This document shows, one piece after another, positions 18,105 through 26,467 of a stretch of DNA of 64,000 nucleotides. The stretch is from Dissulfurirhabdus thermomarina (GTDB lineage Bacteria > Desulfobacterota > Dissulfuribacteria > Dissulfuribacterales > Dissulfurirhabdaceae), in assembly GCF_012979235.1 (NCBI RefSeq), contig NZ_JAATWC010000002.1, positions 230,163 to 294,162 of the forward strand. The letters are read 5' to 3'. The position numbers and the translations under genes were made by a program. The stretch's first letter is position 1, and each line of letters opens with the position of its first letter. The notes under the pieces are model-generated. The model saw only the letters and a list, made by a program, of their open reading frames with translations, did not search any database and had not been told where the DNA came from.

Positions 18105-18847
18105 CCCCCCGAAAGCCGGCAGAAAAGCAGGACCAGGACCACCTCCGTCACCTCCGCGTGGGCGCCGAGGACGTCCCCCGTCACCCCGCCGAGCCGGTGC
18201 CGGAACCAGGCCGCCGCCGCCGCGCTCAGGACCGTGACCCCGGCGAAGGCCGCCAGGCCCGCCGCTCCCCCCAGGAGATAGGCCGCCCCGAGGGCCGTGA
18301 GCCCCGCCGCCGGCAGCGCCCGGGCCGCGCCGGCCCCGGTGAAGGCCCGTCCCAGCCCCTCCCCCGGGCGGGCGTAGGGGGAAAGCGCCCCGAGGACGTT
18401 GATGCCCCACCGCGCCAGGCAGGGCACCAGGCAGAAGAAGCCCGTGGCCGCTCCCCCGGCGGAGAGCGCGGCAAGCCCCGTGGCCTTGAGCAGCAGCACG
18501 AGGACCACGGCCAGGACGCCCAGGGCCCCGCTTCGGCTGTCCCGCATCACCTCGAGGGACCGGGCCGCGTCGAAGCCGGAGGCCAGGCCGTCGGCGGTGT
18601 CGGCCAACCCGTCCATGTGGAGGCCCCGGGTGAGAAGGGCCAGCCAGGCCGCCTCCATGGCCCCCACCACCGGGCTCGGCCACAGGCCCCTGGCCGCCCA
18701 GTCGAACCCGGCGAGCAACCCCCCGAGCAGGAGGCCCACCGCCGGGAAGAAGGCCAGGGATCGCCGGAGATCGGCCGCCCCGGCCTCGAGCCGGGGGGCA
18801 ATGGAGACAACGGTCAGGAACTGGAGTGCGAGCAGGGCCGCCTTGAT
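18101..18847 (-). CDS. cobS: Adenosylcobinamide-GDP ribazoletransferase CobS, non-canonical start
   Basis: 248 residues if started at 18847. It is a polytopic membrane protein with the CobS signature LTRGLHMDGLADTADGLASG followed by RDSRSGALGVLAVVLVLLLK and GVTGDVLGAHAEVTE. It joins adenosylcobinamide-GDP to alpha-ribazole. The first ATG/GTG in frame (GTG 18739) would delete the conserved KAALLALQFLTVV...FFPAVG start. The only codons matching the family start are ATC at 18847, placed behind GGAGGAATGAG, or CTG at 18835. I place the start at ATC with low certainty on that point. Confidence 0.85.
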   Translation of the reverse strand: MKAALLALQFLTVVSIAPRLEAGAADLRRSLAFFPAVGLLLGGLLAGFDWAARGLWPSPVVGAMEAAWLALLTRGLHMDGLADTADGLASGFDAARSLEVMRDSRSGALGVLAVVLVLLLKATGLAALSAGGAATGFFCLVPCLARWGINVLGALSPYARPGEGLGRAFTGAGAARALPAAGLTALGAAYLLGGAAGLAAFAGVTVLSAAAAAWFRHRLGGVTGDVLGAHAEVTEVVLVLLFCRLSGG

Positions 18848-18848
18848 C

Positions 18849-19493
18849 TCATTCCTCCCACTCGGTCCGCACCCGCTGGATCACGCGCTGGACGTAGGGG
18901 AGTTTCTCCGGGGGGCAGATGCCGAGCAGCGGCGCCCCCTGCTCCACCAGCGCGCCGGACTGGAAGTAGACCTTGTAGATGACCCCGGCCAGCCCCTCGT
19001 AATGGATGAGGGTGTCGCGTTTCATGAGGGACATGATGATGGCCTCGTCCCCGGGACGGACGCGGACGGACTCCCCCGGCGCCTTCTCGATCTTGGCCGC
19101 CAGCTCCGGCACCAGGAAGTAGCGGGCCCGCTGGGGCGCGGCAAAGATGTGGAGCACCCGGGTAAGGATCCGGTCGATGATCTCCTCCTTGCCGAGGCGG
19201 TGCCGGATGGACATGAGGAATTCGCCCGCCTCGACGAAGCGTCCATCGAGGTCCAGGGCGGCGTCGGCCACGATCCCGCTCCAGGGGGAATAGATCTTCT
19301 TCACGTTCCGCTCCCGCTCCAGGAGGTAGAGCAGGGAGCCGGGCCGGTGCATCCAGCGCCCGGACGGACCGTTCACCTCGTCCCCGTCCCGGACCCGGAA
19401 GGTGACCACCCCCGTGTGCACCGCCTCGACGCGGTAGTGTTCGTACGGGTCGGAACGGTACTGGCGCAAGAGGTCGTTGAGGTTGAGGTCCAT
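18849..19493 (-). CDS. Biotin/lipoyl carrier-like protein of an acyl-CoA carboxylase set
   Basis: 214 residues. It contains two biotinyl-like hammerhead segments; the C-terminal one reads EAIIMSLMKRDTLIHYEG then GVIYKVYFQSGALVEQGAPLLGI, aligning with the biotin-carrier pattern around the acceptor Lys (here LMKRD instead of AMKME). It lies directly downstream of a fused carboxyltransferase and a biotin carboxylase, so it is most likely the carrier subunit. The altered residue after Lys makes biotinylation probable but unproven. The 3' end abuts cobS. Confidence 0.75.
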   Translation of the reverse strand: MDLNLNDLLRQYRSDPYEHYRVEAVHTGVVTFRVRDGDEVNGPSGRWMHRPGSLLYLLERERNVKKIYSPWSGIVADAALDLDGRFVEAGEFLMSIRHRLGKEEIIDRILTRVLHIFAAPQRARYFLVPELAAKIEKAPGESVRVRPGDEAIIMSLMKRDTLIHYEGLAGVIYKVYFQSGALVEQGAPLLGICPPEKLPYVQRVIQRVRTEWEE

Positions 19494-19507
19494 GGCCGCC
19501 TACTTGC

Positions 19508-21778
19508 CTACTTGTAGTACAGGTGGGGTCCGCCCATCCGCACGAGGGCGTTGAAGAGGTTCTTCCGGAACTCCTTCCGGTCCCAGATGCCCTGGATGTG
19601 GCCCCGGCGAAGCGCGTTCTTCGCGCTGTGGTAGTCGGGGGGCACGTCTTCCCCGGTGGTCTCGCGGATCACCCTCGGGCCGGCGAAGCCGATCCGGCTC
19701 GAGCGGATGGCGAACTGGTAGAGCGAGCAGCCCAGGAAGCTCGCCACCGGGCCCGCGTAGGAGTTGTTGTCGTAGACCACGATGTAGAGGCCGCCGCTTT
19801 CGATGTATTCCCGGACGGCCACGGTGCACTTGGGCATCTGGATGACGCCCAGGGTTCCCTCGTGGATGCGGATGCCCCCCGTGGTGTGGATGTAGGCCAG
19901 GAGGGGACGCCGGGTGGTGCGGGCCCGGTCGCAGGCCCGGACGAACTTCTCCCCCTCGGCGGACCCCACCGTGCCGTTTCGGAAGTCGCTGTAGAGCATG
20001 GCCACCACCAGCTTGATCCCCTGGACCTTGGCGTCGAAGGTGATCATGCTCGAACGGCGGCCGGTCTTCTTGACGTCCCGCCGGAGCCGCTTGTCGAACC
20101 CCTCGAACCCGAGGGGGTTCCCGGCGGCGATGTGGGCGTTGAACTCCCGGACCGAGCCCTTGTCGAAGAGGTTCTCGAGGTACCAGTGGTATTCCAGCGG
20201 GAAGTGGTGCCCGCAGGTGGGGCAGACCCCGCAGAACTCCCCGTAGAGGTCGGGGACCCAGAGGTCCTGGCATCCGCGGCGGGCGGCGTTGGGGCAAGAG
20301 ACGGTCCGGTCCTCGTTGGCCAGGGGGCTCACGTAGGTCTCCCACTCCTCGACAAAGATGGAGGTGTCGGCGCCGTCGGTCCGCACCGCCTTGGCGGGCC
20401 GCTTGGGCTTGGGGAAGACGAAGTCGTAGGCCGCCTTCACGGGCTCGGTCACCTTCCGGAGGAAGACGGAGCCCTCGCTGGAGACCTCCTCGATCACCTT
20501 CTGCACCTGGCGCTGGTGGGCCCGGAGCAGGCCGTAGCGAAGCTCGTAGTAGCTCCTCGCGGCGATGTCGCGGGCCCTGCCGAGCCCCTTCGAGAGCCCG
20601 CCCTGGTGCTCCTTGAGGAACCGGCGGGCCATGTCCCGGTACTTCTTGGACCGCAGTTCCACCAGCCGGTCCTTTTCGAGGTCGGTGAGTTCCCAGCCCA
20701 CCAGCACGTCGAACTCGTCGGGGACCGGGTCGCCCTCGCGGCCCTGGCTCTTCAAGGCGTAGGCCCGGAAGGCGCGGAAGCTCTTGGTCTTGAGCACCAC
20801 CTCGTCCGTGGCCCGGATCATCTCGTAGCGAAGCCGGCGGAAGAAGCCGTAGTCTTCCCTCCGGGCGCCCAGGGGGGGCTCCTCCACGATCCGGTCCACG
20901 GTGCCGAGCCGCAGGTTGTCCGCGGCGGTCATGCGGAGCTGGGCCGCGCAGTGGTCCACCAGTTCCTTCGGGACCTTCTGCCCCTCGCGGATCTTGCCCT
21001 CGATGGCCGCCGCCCCCTCCGGCGAGATGACGGAGTAGTATCCCCGCGACCCCATGAGCCGGAGGTCGGCGAGCCCGATGGCCTCGGCCCCGCCGGAACC
21101 GCCCTCGGAGATGAAGGAAACCATGGGCACGCGCAGCCCTGCCATCTTGTAGAGGTTGCGGGCGATCTGCTGGGCGGCGCCGGGGAAGTCTTCTATGGGG
21201 TAGGAGCCCGGGGTGAAGATGAAGAAGTGGATGGGGATGCCCTCGATCTCGGCCACCTTCATGTAGCGAAGGGCCTTCTCGTTCCCCCAGGGCTTGGCGC
21301 AGCCGCCGTTTCGGAACTCTTCGCCCCTCCCCTTCTCGTGACCGATGACCATGACCTGGTGGCTGTAGACGCGGTTCTTGACCCGGCGGTTCAGGATGGC
21401 GCGGGCCACCACCACGGCGGGATCCACGTTGCAGTCGCCCTCGCCGCCGAGCTCCGTGTAGGAGTCGTAGACGTTCTCGAGGATGTCGCCCAGGGTGAAA
21501 CGCTGGGGGCTGCGGACGATGTTGACGATCTCGGCCGGCGTGAGCTTCTCCGCCGTCCGGTCTTCGAGAAAGGAGATGCGTTCCTCGAGCAGCCGGAGCT
21601 CCTCGAAGAGGGCCGCCTCGCTGAGGTCGAAGACCGACTCCTTGAGCCGGTGGACGCGCTCCAGGAGCTCGTCGAGGTTGGCCCAGTCTCCGCCCCCCTT
21701 GATGTCCACGAGGTAGGAGATCCGGTCCGCGAGATCGGCGATGATCTTTCCGCTGTCCGCCATGAGGGTCTTCGTCAT
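19508..21778 (-). CDS. Fused acyl-CoA carboxylase carboxyltransferase (AccA-like then AccD-like)
   Basis: 756 residues. The N-terminal ~400 are AccA-like (ILNRRVKNRVYSHQVMVIG, SFISEGGSGGAEAIGLADL, SPEGAAAI). The C-terminal half is AccD-like, with a four-cysteine zinc ribbon near residues 490-530 (CPNAARRGC and CGVCPTC), VGSAEGEKFVRACDRA, YIHTTGGIRIHEGTLG and GFAGPRVIRETTGED. It transfers carboxyl from carboxybiotin to an acyl-CoA, probably acetyl-CoA. The alpha-beta fusion order and the flanking partner genes mark a separate, non-standard carboxylase set. Confidence 0.85.
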   Translation of the reverse strand: MTKTLMADSGKIIADLADRISYLVDIKGGGDWANLDELLERVHRLKESVFDLSEAALFEELRLLEERISFLEDRTAEKLTPAEIVNIVRSPQRFTLGDILENVYDSYTELGGEGDCNVDPAVVVARAILNRRVKNRVYSHQVMVIGHEKGRGEEFRNGGCAKPWGNEKALRYMKVAEIEGIPIHFFIFTPGSYPIEDFPGAAQQIARNLYKMAGLRVPMVSFISEGGSGGAEAIGLADLRLMGSRGYYSVISPEGAAAIEGKIREGQKVPKELVDHCAAQLRMTAADNLRLGTVDRIVEEPPLGARREDYGFFRRLRYEMIRATDEVVLKTKSFRAFRAYALKSQGREGDPVPDEFDVLVGWELTDLEKDRLVELRSKKYRDMARRFLKEHQGGLSKGLGRARDIAARSYYELRYGLLRAHQRQVQKVIEEVSSEGSVFLRKVTEPVKAAYDFVFPKPKRPAKAVRTDGADTSIFVEEWETYVSPLANEDRTVSCPNAARRGCQDLWVPDLYGEFCGVCPTCGHHFPLEYHWYLENLFDKGSVREFNAHIAAGNPLGFEGFDKRLRRDVKKTGRRSSMITFDAKVQGIKLVVAMLYSDFRNGTVGSAEGEKFVRACDRARTTRRPLLAYIHTTGGIRIHEGTLGVIQMPKCTVAVREYIESGGLYIVVYDNNSYAGPVASFLGCSLYQFAIRSSRIGFAGPRVIRETTGEDVPPDYHSAKNALRRGHIQGIWDRKEFRKNLFNALVRMGGPHLYYK

Positions 21779-21866
21779 CGGTTCCTGCGGGGGGTGTGCC
21801 CGGGGTCCGTCTCCGTTCGCGGCCCCGACCGGCTGGCCGCCGGCGGAGTCCGTCCTTCTTGCGAGG

Positions 21867-23282
21867 TCATCGGAATTGCAGGATGTCGTCCAGGCGCTCC
21901 CGCAGGTAATCCAGGTTGACCAGGATGCTCCCTCCGTCCGGTCCCTCCCCTTCCATCACCACCTCGGAAAGATACCGCCGCGCCCGCTCCTGGGCCTGGG
22001 GGGTGTCTTCCCCCCAGACGATGGCCAGCGCGAGGTTCGGATCGTATTCCGTCGGGATCTTGTAGGGCCGGTCCCGCGGCACGTGGGAATGCACCGTGAG
22101 CCACGGGTGCTCGGGATGTTCGAACCGGGTGATGGTGCCGCACCAAGGTGCGAACCCCCGCCGGGTGTCCTCGGCCACGATCCTGAGCTCGATGCAGGTT
22201 CCCTGGAAGGAGATGTCCTTCTGGGCGTAGCCGAGCCGTTCGCCGAGGGCGGTCCGGATCTGTTCCCGGATGAGGTTCGGGGGGTCCTTCTTCCCCCGAA
22301 TCCGCGAGATGCGGGCCGATATCTCGTTCTCCACCTGGATCCGCGTGTTGACCTCGAGGAGATAGGGACGGCCGTCCCGGGTCACGATCCACTCCCAGGT
22401 CCCCACGCTGTCGTAGCCCACCTCGGTGGCCAGCCGGACGGAGTAGTCCACGATCGCCCGGAGGACCCGGTCCGCGTCGAAGGGATACTCGAAGGTGCCG
22501 GCGTCGAAACCCGGGGCCACCTCCACCCGTTTCTGCCGTCCCGTGCTCTGGATGGTGCAGTTGCGCGTCCCGAAGTGCACCACCTCGCCGTGCCGGCTGC
22601 ACAGCAGCTGGACCTCGAGGTGGTGATAGTCCCTGAGGCACTGCTCGATGAGCACGCCCTCGTCGCCGAACTGCCGCTTGGCATAGTTCTGGATGCGCCG
22701 GTAGACGCTCCGGAAGGTGTCGAGGTGGGTCACCTCCTCGATTCCCATGCCCCCGCCGCCGGCCGAGGCCTTCACGAGGATGGACGGCTGGCGCAGCCCC
22801 TGCTCCTCCTGGAGGTAGAAGAGTTCCCGCGCCAGCTCCTCGGCCTCGATCTCGTTGTAGATGGGCCGGTCCGAGCCGGGGATCACCGGGATGTCGAGTT
22901 CCCGGGCCCGGCGCTTGGTGTTGATCTTGCTGCCGAGGTCCCGGATCACCTCCCACCTGGGGCCGATGAAGACCAGGGGCCGGTTGCGGAGGGTGGCCCG
23001 CCGGGCGAACCGGAAGTTCTCGGAGAAGAACCCGTAACCGGGATGAATGGCGGTACACTTGGCCACGTCGGCCACCGCGAAGATGTCGTTGGGGTCCCGG
23101 TAGTTGGAGATGCGCCAGGCGCGGCGTCCCTTGGCTCCCTCCTGCGCCAGCCGGACGTGGAGGGATTCCTCGTCTTCCTTCGTGTAGACCACCACGAAGT
23201 CGAGGCCGAGATCGCGGCAGGCCTGCATGATCCGGATGGCGATCTCGCCTCGGTTGGCTATCAGGATGCGGTCTTTGCTCAT
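21867..23282 (-). CDS. Divergent biotin carboxylase subunit (AccC-like)
   Basis: 471 residues. The N-terminus RILIANRGEIAIRIMQACRDLG is typical AccC; AIHPGYGFFSEN and the ATP-grasp glycine loop KASAGGGGMGIEE follow. Two catalytic-site blocks depart from normal: NCTIQSTGRQK where the usual is CSIQRRHQK, and EVNTRIQVEN where the usual is EMNTRIQVEH. It should carboxylate the carrier encoded two genes downstream. ATG 23282 is chosen by the conserved start; no clear ribosome site is seen. The leader contains repeat copy B. Confidence 0.85.
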   Translation of the reverse strand: MSKDRILIANRGEIAIRIMQACRDLGLDFVVVYTKEDEESLHVRLAQEGAKGRRAWRISNYRDPNDIFAVADVAKCTAIHPGYGFFSENFRFARRATLRNRPLVFIGPRWEVIRDLGSKINTKRRARELDIPVIPGSDRPIYNEIEAEELARELFYLQEEQGLRQPSILVKASAGGGGMGIEEVTHLDTFRSVYRRIQNYAKRQFGDEGVLIEQCLRDYHHLEVQLLCSRHGEVVHFGTRNCTIQSTGRQKRVEVAPGFDAGTFEYPFDADRVLRAIVDYSVRLATEVGYDSVGTWEWIVTRDGRPYLLEVNTRIQVENEISARISRIRGKKDPPNLIREQIRTALGERLGYAQKDISFQGTCIELRIVAEDTRRGFAPWCGTITRFEHPEHPWLTVHSHVPRDRPYKIPTEYDPNLALAIVWGEDTPQAQERARRYLSEVVMEGEGPDGGSILVNLDYLRERLDDILQFR

Positions 23283-23316
23283 CTGGACGAGGGCGCGGCT
23301 GGCCGGGTGCAAGACG

Positions 23317-23476
23317 GATGGCGTCGCAAAAAGTCGCGGGCTGCCGTGGTGCTTCGGATGTTCCCGTCACTGGCGGCGTACCGTAGAGTACGCCTCGTTC
23401 CTCGACATCCTCGCGCCTTGCATTCGGCGATCTTTCGCTGAGCCATCCACGCTGAAGCCTTTTGACCGAGGCCATC
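23317..23476 (-). repeat. Dispersed intergenic repeat, copy B
   Basis: 160 bases on the minus strand, bounded by GATGGCCTCGGT and GCGACGCCATC. It is the fullest copy: GGATGGCTCAGCG, AATGCAAGGCGCGAGGATG, GAGGAACGAGGCGTACTC and CAGTGACGGGAACATCCG blocks all match copies A and D. It sits between the accC promoter and start codon, so it is transcribed as part of the leader. Confidence 0.8.
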
Positions 23477-23499
23477 AAGACGGTGGCGACCAAGGGCCG

Positions 23500-23528
23500 T
23501 TTATAATGGATTCCCCCACCGGCGTCAA
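23500..23528 (-). promoter_or_regulatory. Sigma-70 promoter for the carboxylase/cobS operon
   Basis: On the minus strand TTGACG (23528-23523), a 17-base spacer, then TATAAA (23505-23500). The predicted start is about 210 bases upstream of accC. Strong match and ideal spacing. Confidence 0.75.
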
Positions 23529-23693
23529 TTTCGTTTTCGGCCGGCCGAGATTTTCCATGAACTCCCGTTAGGCTCCAGCAGCCGCAGCCGCGATGGACCC
23601 GGCCGGACCGGGGCCGGCCGACACCGGGGTCGGGCCCGCGCACGCAGCCGCGGACCACGACCGGCGATGCCGACCGCAACATCATCTTGCCCC
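23529..23693. other. Gap between divergent promoters
   Basis: Between the leftward carboxylase promoter and the rightward regulator promoter. No gene, RNA or repeat is recognised here; the base composition is that of ordinary GC-rich intergenic DNA. Confidence 0.4.
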
Positions 23694-23722
23694 TTGACAT
23701 CCCCCTGTCTTGTTCGTATAAA
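23694..23722 (+). promoter_or_regulatory. Consensus sigma-70 promoter for the XRE-speD operon
   Basis: Perfect -35 TTGACA (23694-23699), a 17-base spacer, and TATAAA (23717-23722). One of the strongest promoters in the window by match. Confidence 0.8.
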
Positions 23723-23743
23723 GGCGGCCAATGCAAAAAGGTT

Positions 23744-23760
23744 GTTTAGTAATTATAAAC
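23744..23760 (+). promoter_or_regulatory. Candidate operator of the XRE-cupin regulator
   Basis: GTTTAGTAATTATAAAC is an imperfect palindrome with GTTTA/TAAAC arms, placed about 15 bases after the expected transcription start and before the regulator gene. Its AT-richness in a GC-rich genome and position suit autorepression. Inference only. Confidence 0.4.
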
Positions 23761-23780
23761 TCTCCGCCCGGATCGCCTGG

Positions 23781-24326
23781 ATGAGCCTTGGCATCGGGGA
23801 GAAACTCAAGCGGTTGCGGCTGGCCAACAACCTCACCCAGGAGGAGCTGGCCAACCGGACCGGCCTGACAAAGGGTTACATCAGCCAGCTGGAGCGGGAC
23901 CTCACGTCCCCCTCCCTGGCCACCCTGAAGGACATCCTGGACGTCTTCGGCGAGAGCCTGGCCGATTTCTTCCAGGAACAGACCCGGGAGCCCGTGGTCT
24001 ACCGGAGATCGGACCGGATCCAGACCTCCGACTCCCGGGAGGACCTGCGGGTGGAGCTCCTGGTACAGGCCTCGCAGCGCCGCGACATGGAGCCCGTCCT
24101 CCTCACGCTCCAGCCCGGCGCCGAGACCTGGGAGGACCGACCCCACCAGGGGCAGGAATTCGGCTTCGTGCTGAAGGGCGCGGCCACGATCCAGGTCGGC
24201 TCCCGGGCCTATCGGGTCTCGAGGGGAGACTGCTTCTACTTCACAGCGGACCGGCGCCACAAGTTGCGCAACACCAGCGACCGGGAGACTCAGATCCTGT
24301 GGGTGGTGACTCCCCCCACGTTCTAG
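23781..24326 (+). CDS. XRE-family transcriptional regulator with cupin domain
   Basis: 181 residues. The N-terminal helix-turn-helix is LKRLRLANNLTQEELANRTGLTKGYISQLERD, cut here as NLTQEELANRTGLTKGYIS. The C-terminal cupin (residues ~105-180) has the PHQGQEFGFVLKG and GDCFYFTADRRHKLRN barrel pattern. Such proteins (PuuR-like) sense small ligands, often polyamines. speD and an agmatinase-like gene follow in the same operon, supporting polyamine control. ATG 23781 is the first Met before the HTH; there is no strong ribosome site. Confidence 0.88.
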   Translation: MSLGIGEKLKRLRLANNLTQEELANRTGLTKGYISQLERDLTSPSLATLKDILDVFGESLADFFQEQTREPVVYRRSDRIQTSDSREDLRVELLVQASQRRDMEPVLLTLQPGAETWEDRPHQGQEFGFVLKGAATIQVGSRAYRVSRGDCFYFTADRRHKLRNTSDRETQILWVVTPPTF

Positions 24327-24338
24327 GAGGACAGGGCG

Positions 24339-24776
24339 ATGCAGGACATCGAATACGGCTTCGGCCAACACCTCATGCTGGACGGGTACGGCTGCAACCC
24401 CAAAAAACTCAAGGACATCAACGGGATCTACGACTTTCTCAGCCGGTATCCCGACGAGATTCACATGACGAAGATCATGCCGCCCTACGTCTTCAAGTAT
24501 TCCGGCCAGGTCCCCGAGGACTGGGGGATCTCCGGCTTCGTCCTCATCGCCGAGAGCCACATCAGCATCCACACCTTCCCGGAAAAGATGTACCTCAGCC
24601 TGGACATCTTCTCCTGCAAGCCCTTCGACGCCCAGGCGGCCATCGACCACATCAAGGAGATCTTCGAGATCGAAAAGGTGGAGATCAAGATCCTCGACCG
24701 GGGTCACGAGTTCCCCAAGGTGATCCGCCGGGTGCAGCACTTCGTCCGCGACGAGCGCGCCCGGATGTCCGCCTGA
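24339..24776 (+). CDS. speD: S-adenosylmethionine decarboxylase proenzyme
   Basis: 145 residues. The processing site is in IAESHISIHTFPEK, where cleavage before Ser makes the pyruvoyl group. SLDIFSCKPF holds the conserved Cys, and the N-terminus resembles FGQHLMLDGYGC of the family. It makes decarboxylated SAM for aminopropyl transfer. Start ATG 24339 behind AGGAGG. It is 12 bases after the regulator and 1 base before the next gene. No spermidine synthase gene lies nearby. Confidence 0.95.
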   Translation: MQDIEYGFGQHLMLDGYGCNPKKLKDINGIYDFLSRYPDEIHMTKIMPPYVFKYSGQVPEDWGISGFVLIAESHISIHTFPEKMYLSLDIFSCKPFDAQAAIDHIKEIFEIEKVEIKILDRGHEFPKVIRRVQHFVRDERARMSA

Positions 24777-24777
24777 A

Positions 24778-25653
24778 GTGACCCTCGCCTTTCTCGGGCC
24801 CGAAGGCGCCGTCGCGGATCCCTCGAGGGCCAGGATCCACTTCATCCCCGTCCCCTTCGACGCCACCACCTGCTACCGGCCCGGGGCTCGACTCGGGCCG
24901 TCGGCCATCCTGGCCGCCTCGCCCCACATGGAGTGGTACGACGAGGAGCTGGATGCGGAGGTCTGGCGCCTGGGCCTCTACACCCGGCCGCCCCTCGAGC
25001 CCGTCCTGCCCCCCGAGGCCATGATCGAGGCCGTTCGGGCCGCCGTATCCGAGTCCCTGTCGGTCGGGGCCTTCCCGGTGGTTCTCGGCGGAGAGCACAG
25101 CGTCACGGTGGGGGCGGTCTCCGCCCTGCGCGAGCGGGTGGGGGATCTCGCGGTGGTGCAGTTCGACGCCCACGCCGACCTCCGGGAGAACTACCAGGGC
25201 TCCCCCTACAGTCACGCCTGCGTCATGCGCCGGATCTGGGATTCGGCCCGGGTCCGGCAGGTGGGGATCCGATCCCTCTCCCGGCCGGAGATGGAATTTC
25301 TCAGGGCCGAGGGGCGCCCGCCCATCTGGGCCCGGGAGGTGAAGGCCGACTGCGCGGGGGCGGTCCGGCGGCTCCTGGACGGCCTCCCGGACATCCCCGT
25401 CTACGTCACCATCGACCTCGATTGCCTGGACCCCGCCGTGATGCCGGCGGTGGGGACCCCGGAACCCGGAGGGCTGTCCTGGGACGAGATCCTGGCCTTC
25501 CTCCGCGCCCTGGCCGGAACGGGCCGGGTGGCCGCCTTCGACGTGGTGGAACTCGCCCCGCTCCCGGGTCTCGCCGCCCCCGAATACACCGCGGCCCGCC
25601 TCGTCTACAAGTTTCTCACCTATCTCTTTGCACCCGGCCCGGGCCGAGGGTAA
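24778..25653 (+). CDS. speB: Agmatinase/arginase family ureohydrolase
   Basis: 291 residues with the binuclear manganese ligands of the family: GGEHSVTVG, VVQFDAHADLRE, TIDLDCLDPAVMPAVGTPEPGG and AFDVVELAPL. Context with speD favours agmatinase (agmatine to putrescine plus urea). Arginase, guanidinobutyrase and other ureohydrolases share these motifs, so substrate is inferred. The GTG start lies one base after the speD stop. Confidence 0.87.
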   Translation: MTLAFLGPEGAVADPSRARIHFIPVPFDATTCYRPGARLGPSAILAASPHMEWYDEELDAEVWRLGLYTRPPLEPVLPPEAMIEAVRAAVSESLSVGAFPVVLGGEHSVTVGAVSALRERVGDLAVVQFDAHADLRENYQGSPYSHACVMRRIWDSARVRQVGIRSLSRPEMEFLRAEGRPPIWAREVKADCAGAVRRLLDGLPDIPVYVTIDLDCLDPAVMPAVGTPEPGGLSWDEILAFLRALAGTGRVAAFDVVELAPLPGLAAPEYTAARLVYKFLTYLFAPGPGRG

Positions 25654-25662
25654 GCTCCCGCC

Positions 25663-26421
25663 ATGGAAACGGAGACCGGCCGACCGGTGATCGAGGTGGA
25701 AGGCGTCCACCACGCCTTCGGGTCTCACCTCGTCCTGGAGGATGTCTCGCTCCGCGTGGACGAGGGAGACTTCCTGGCCGTCATCGGCCCGAACGGTTCC
25801 GGGAAGTCCACCCTGGTGAAGATCATACTGGGGCTCCTGCGCCCCAGGTCAGGGACCGTCCGCCTCTTCGGGACGCCGCTCGCCGCCTTCCACGACTGGC
25901 ACCGCGTGGGCTACGTCCCGCAGAAGGCCACCCACGTCGATCCCCTCTTCCCCATCACCGCCTCGGAGGTGGTGGGCCTCGGCCGCCTGGCCCGGGCCCG
26001 GTTCCCGCGGTGGCTCGGGCCGGCCGACCGTGAGGCGGTCCGGTCGGCCCTGGCGGCCGTGGGCATGTCCGGGCACGCCGCGACCCGCATCGGGGAACTC
26101 TCCGGCGGCCAGCAGCAGAAGGTCTTCATCGCCCGGGCCCTGGTGAACCGCCCCGACATCCTCTTCCTCGACGAACCCACCACGGGCATCGACGCCGAGT
26201 CCCAGGGACAGTTCTACGACATGCTGGACCGGTTCAACCGCCGGGGGCTCACCATCGTCCTCGTGACCCACGACATCGGCGTGGTGAACAAGCACGTCAC
26301 CAAGGTGGCCTGCCTGAACCAGCGCCTGGTCTTCCACGGCTCCCACGCCGAGTTCTGCTCGTCGCCCCGGGCCCAGGCCCTCATCCCCGGAGACGATCAC
26401 CTCGTCTGCCACCGGCACTAG
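25663..26421 (+). CDS. ABC transporter ATP-binding protein, ZnuC/MntB-like, orphan
   Basis: 252 residues. Walker A GPNGSGKSTLVKIIL, Q-loop YVPQKATHVD, signature ELSGGQQQKVFIARAL, Walker B ILFLDEPTTGID and H-loop VTHDI are all intact. The pattern YVPQ...FPITASEVVGLG resembles zinc/manganese importers. No permease or solute-binding gene accompanies it: the next gene is convergent rtcA. Either its partners lie elsewhere or it has been separated from them. It is 9 bases after the agmatinase gene. Confidence 0.85.
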   Translation: METETGRPVIEVEGVHHAFGSHLVLEDVSLRVDEGDFLAVIGPNGSGKSTLVKIILGLLRPRSGTVRLFGTPLAAFHDWHRVGYVPQKATHVDPLFPITASEVVGLGRLARARFPRWLGPADREAVRSALAAVGMSGHAATRIGELSGGQQQKVFIARALVNRPDILFLDEPTTGIDAESQGQFYDMLDRFNRRGLTIVLVTHDIGVVNKHVTKVACLNQRLVFHGSHAEFCSSPRAQALIPGDDHLVCHRH

Positions 26422-26467
26422 GCGGACGGCCCCGGCATCGCCCTTCCATCATCCATCACATTACTTT

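Noticed and set aside
17445..23282. Cobalamin riboswitch upstream of cobS/cobC
   Set aside because: No B12-box-like sequence was found; these genes lie at the end of the carboxylase operon.
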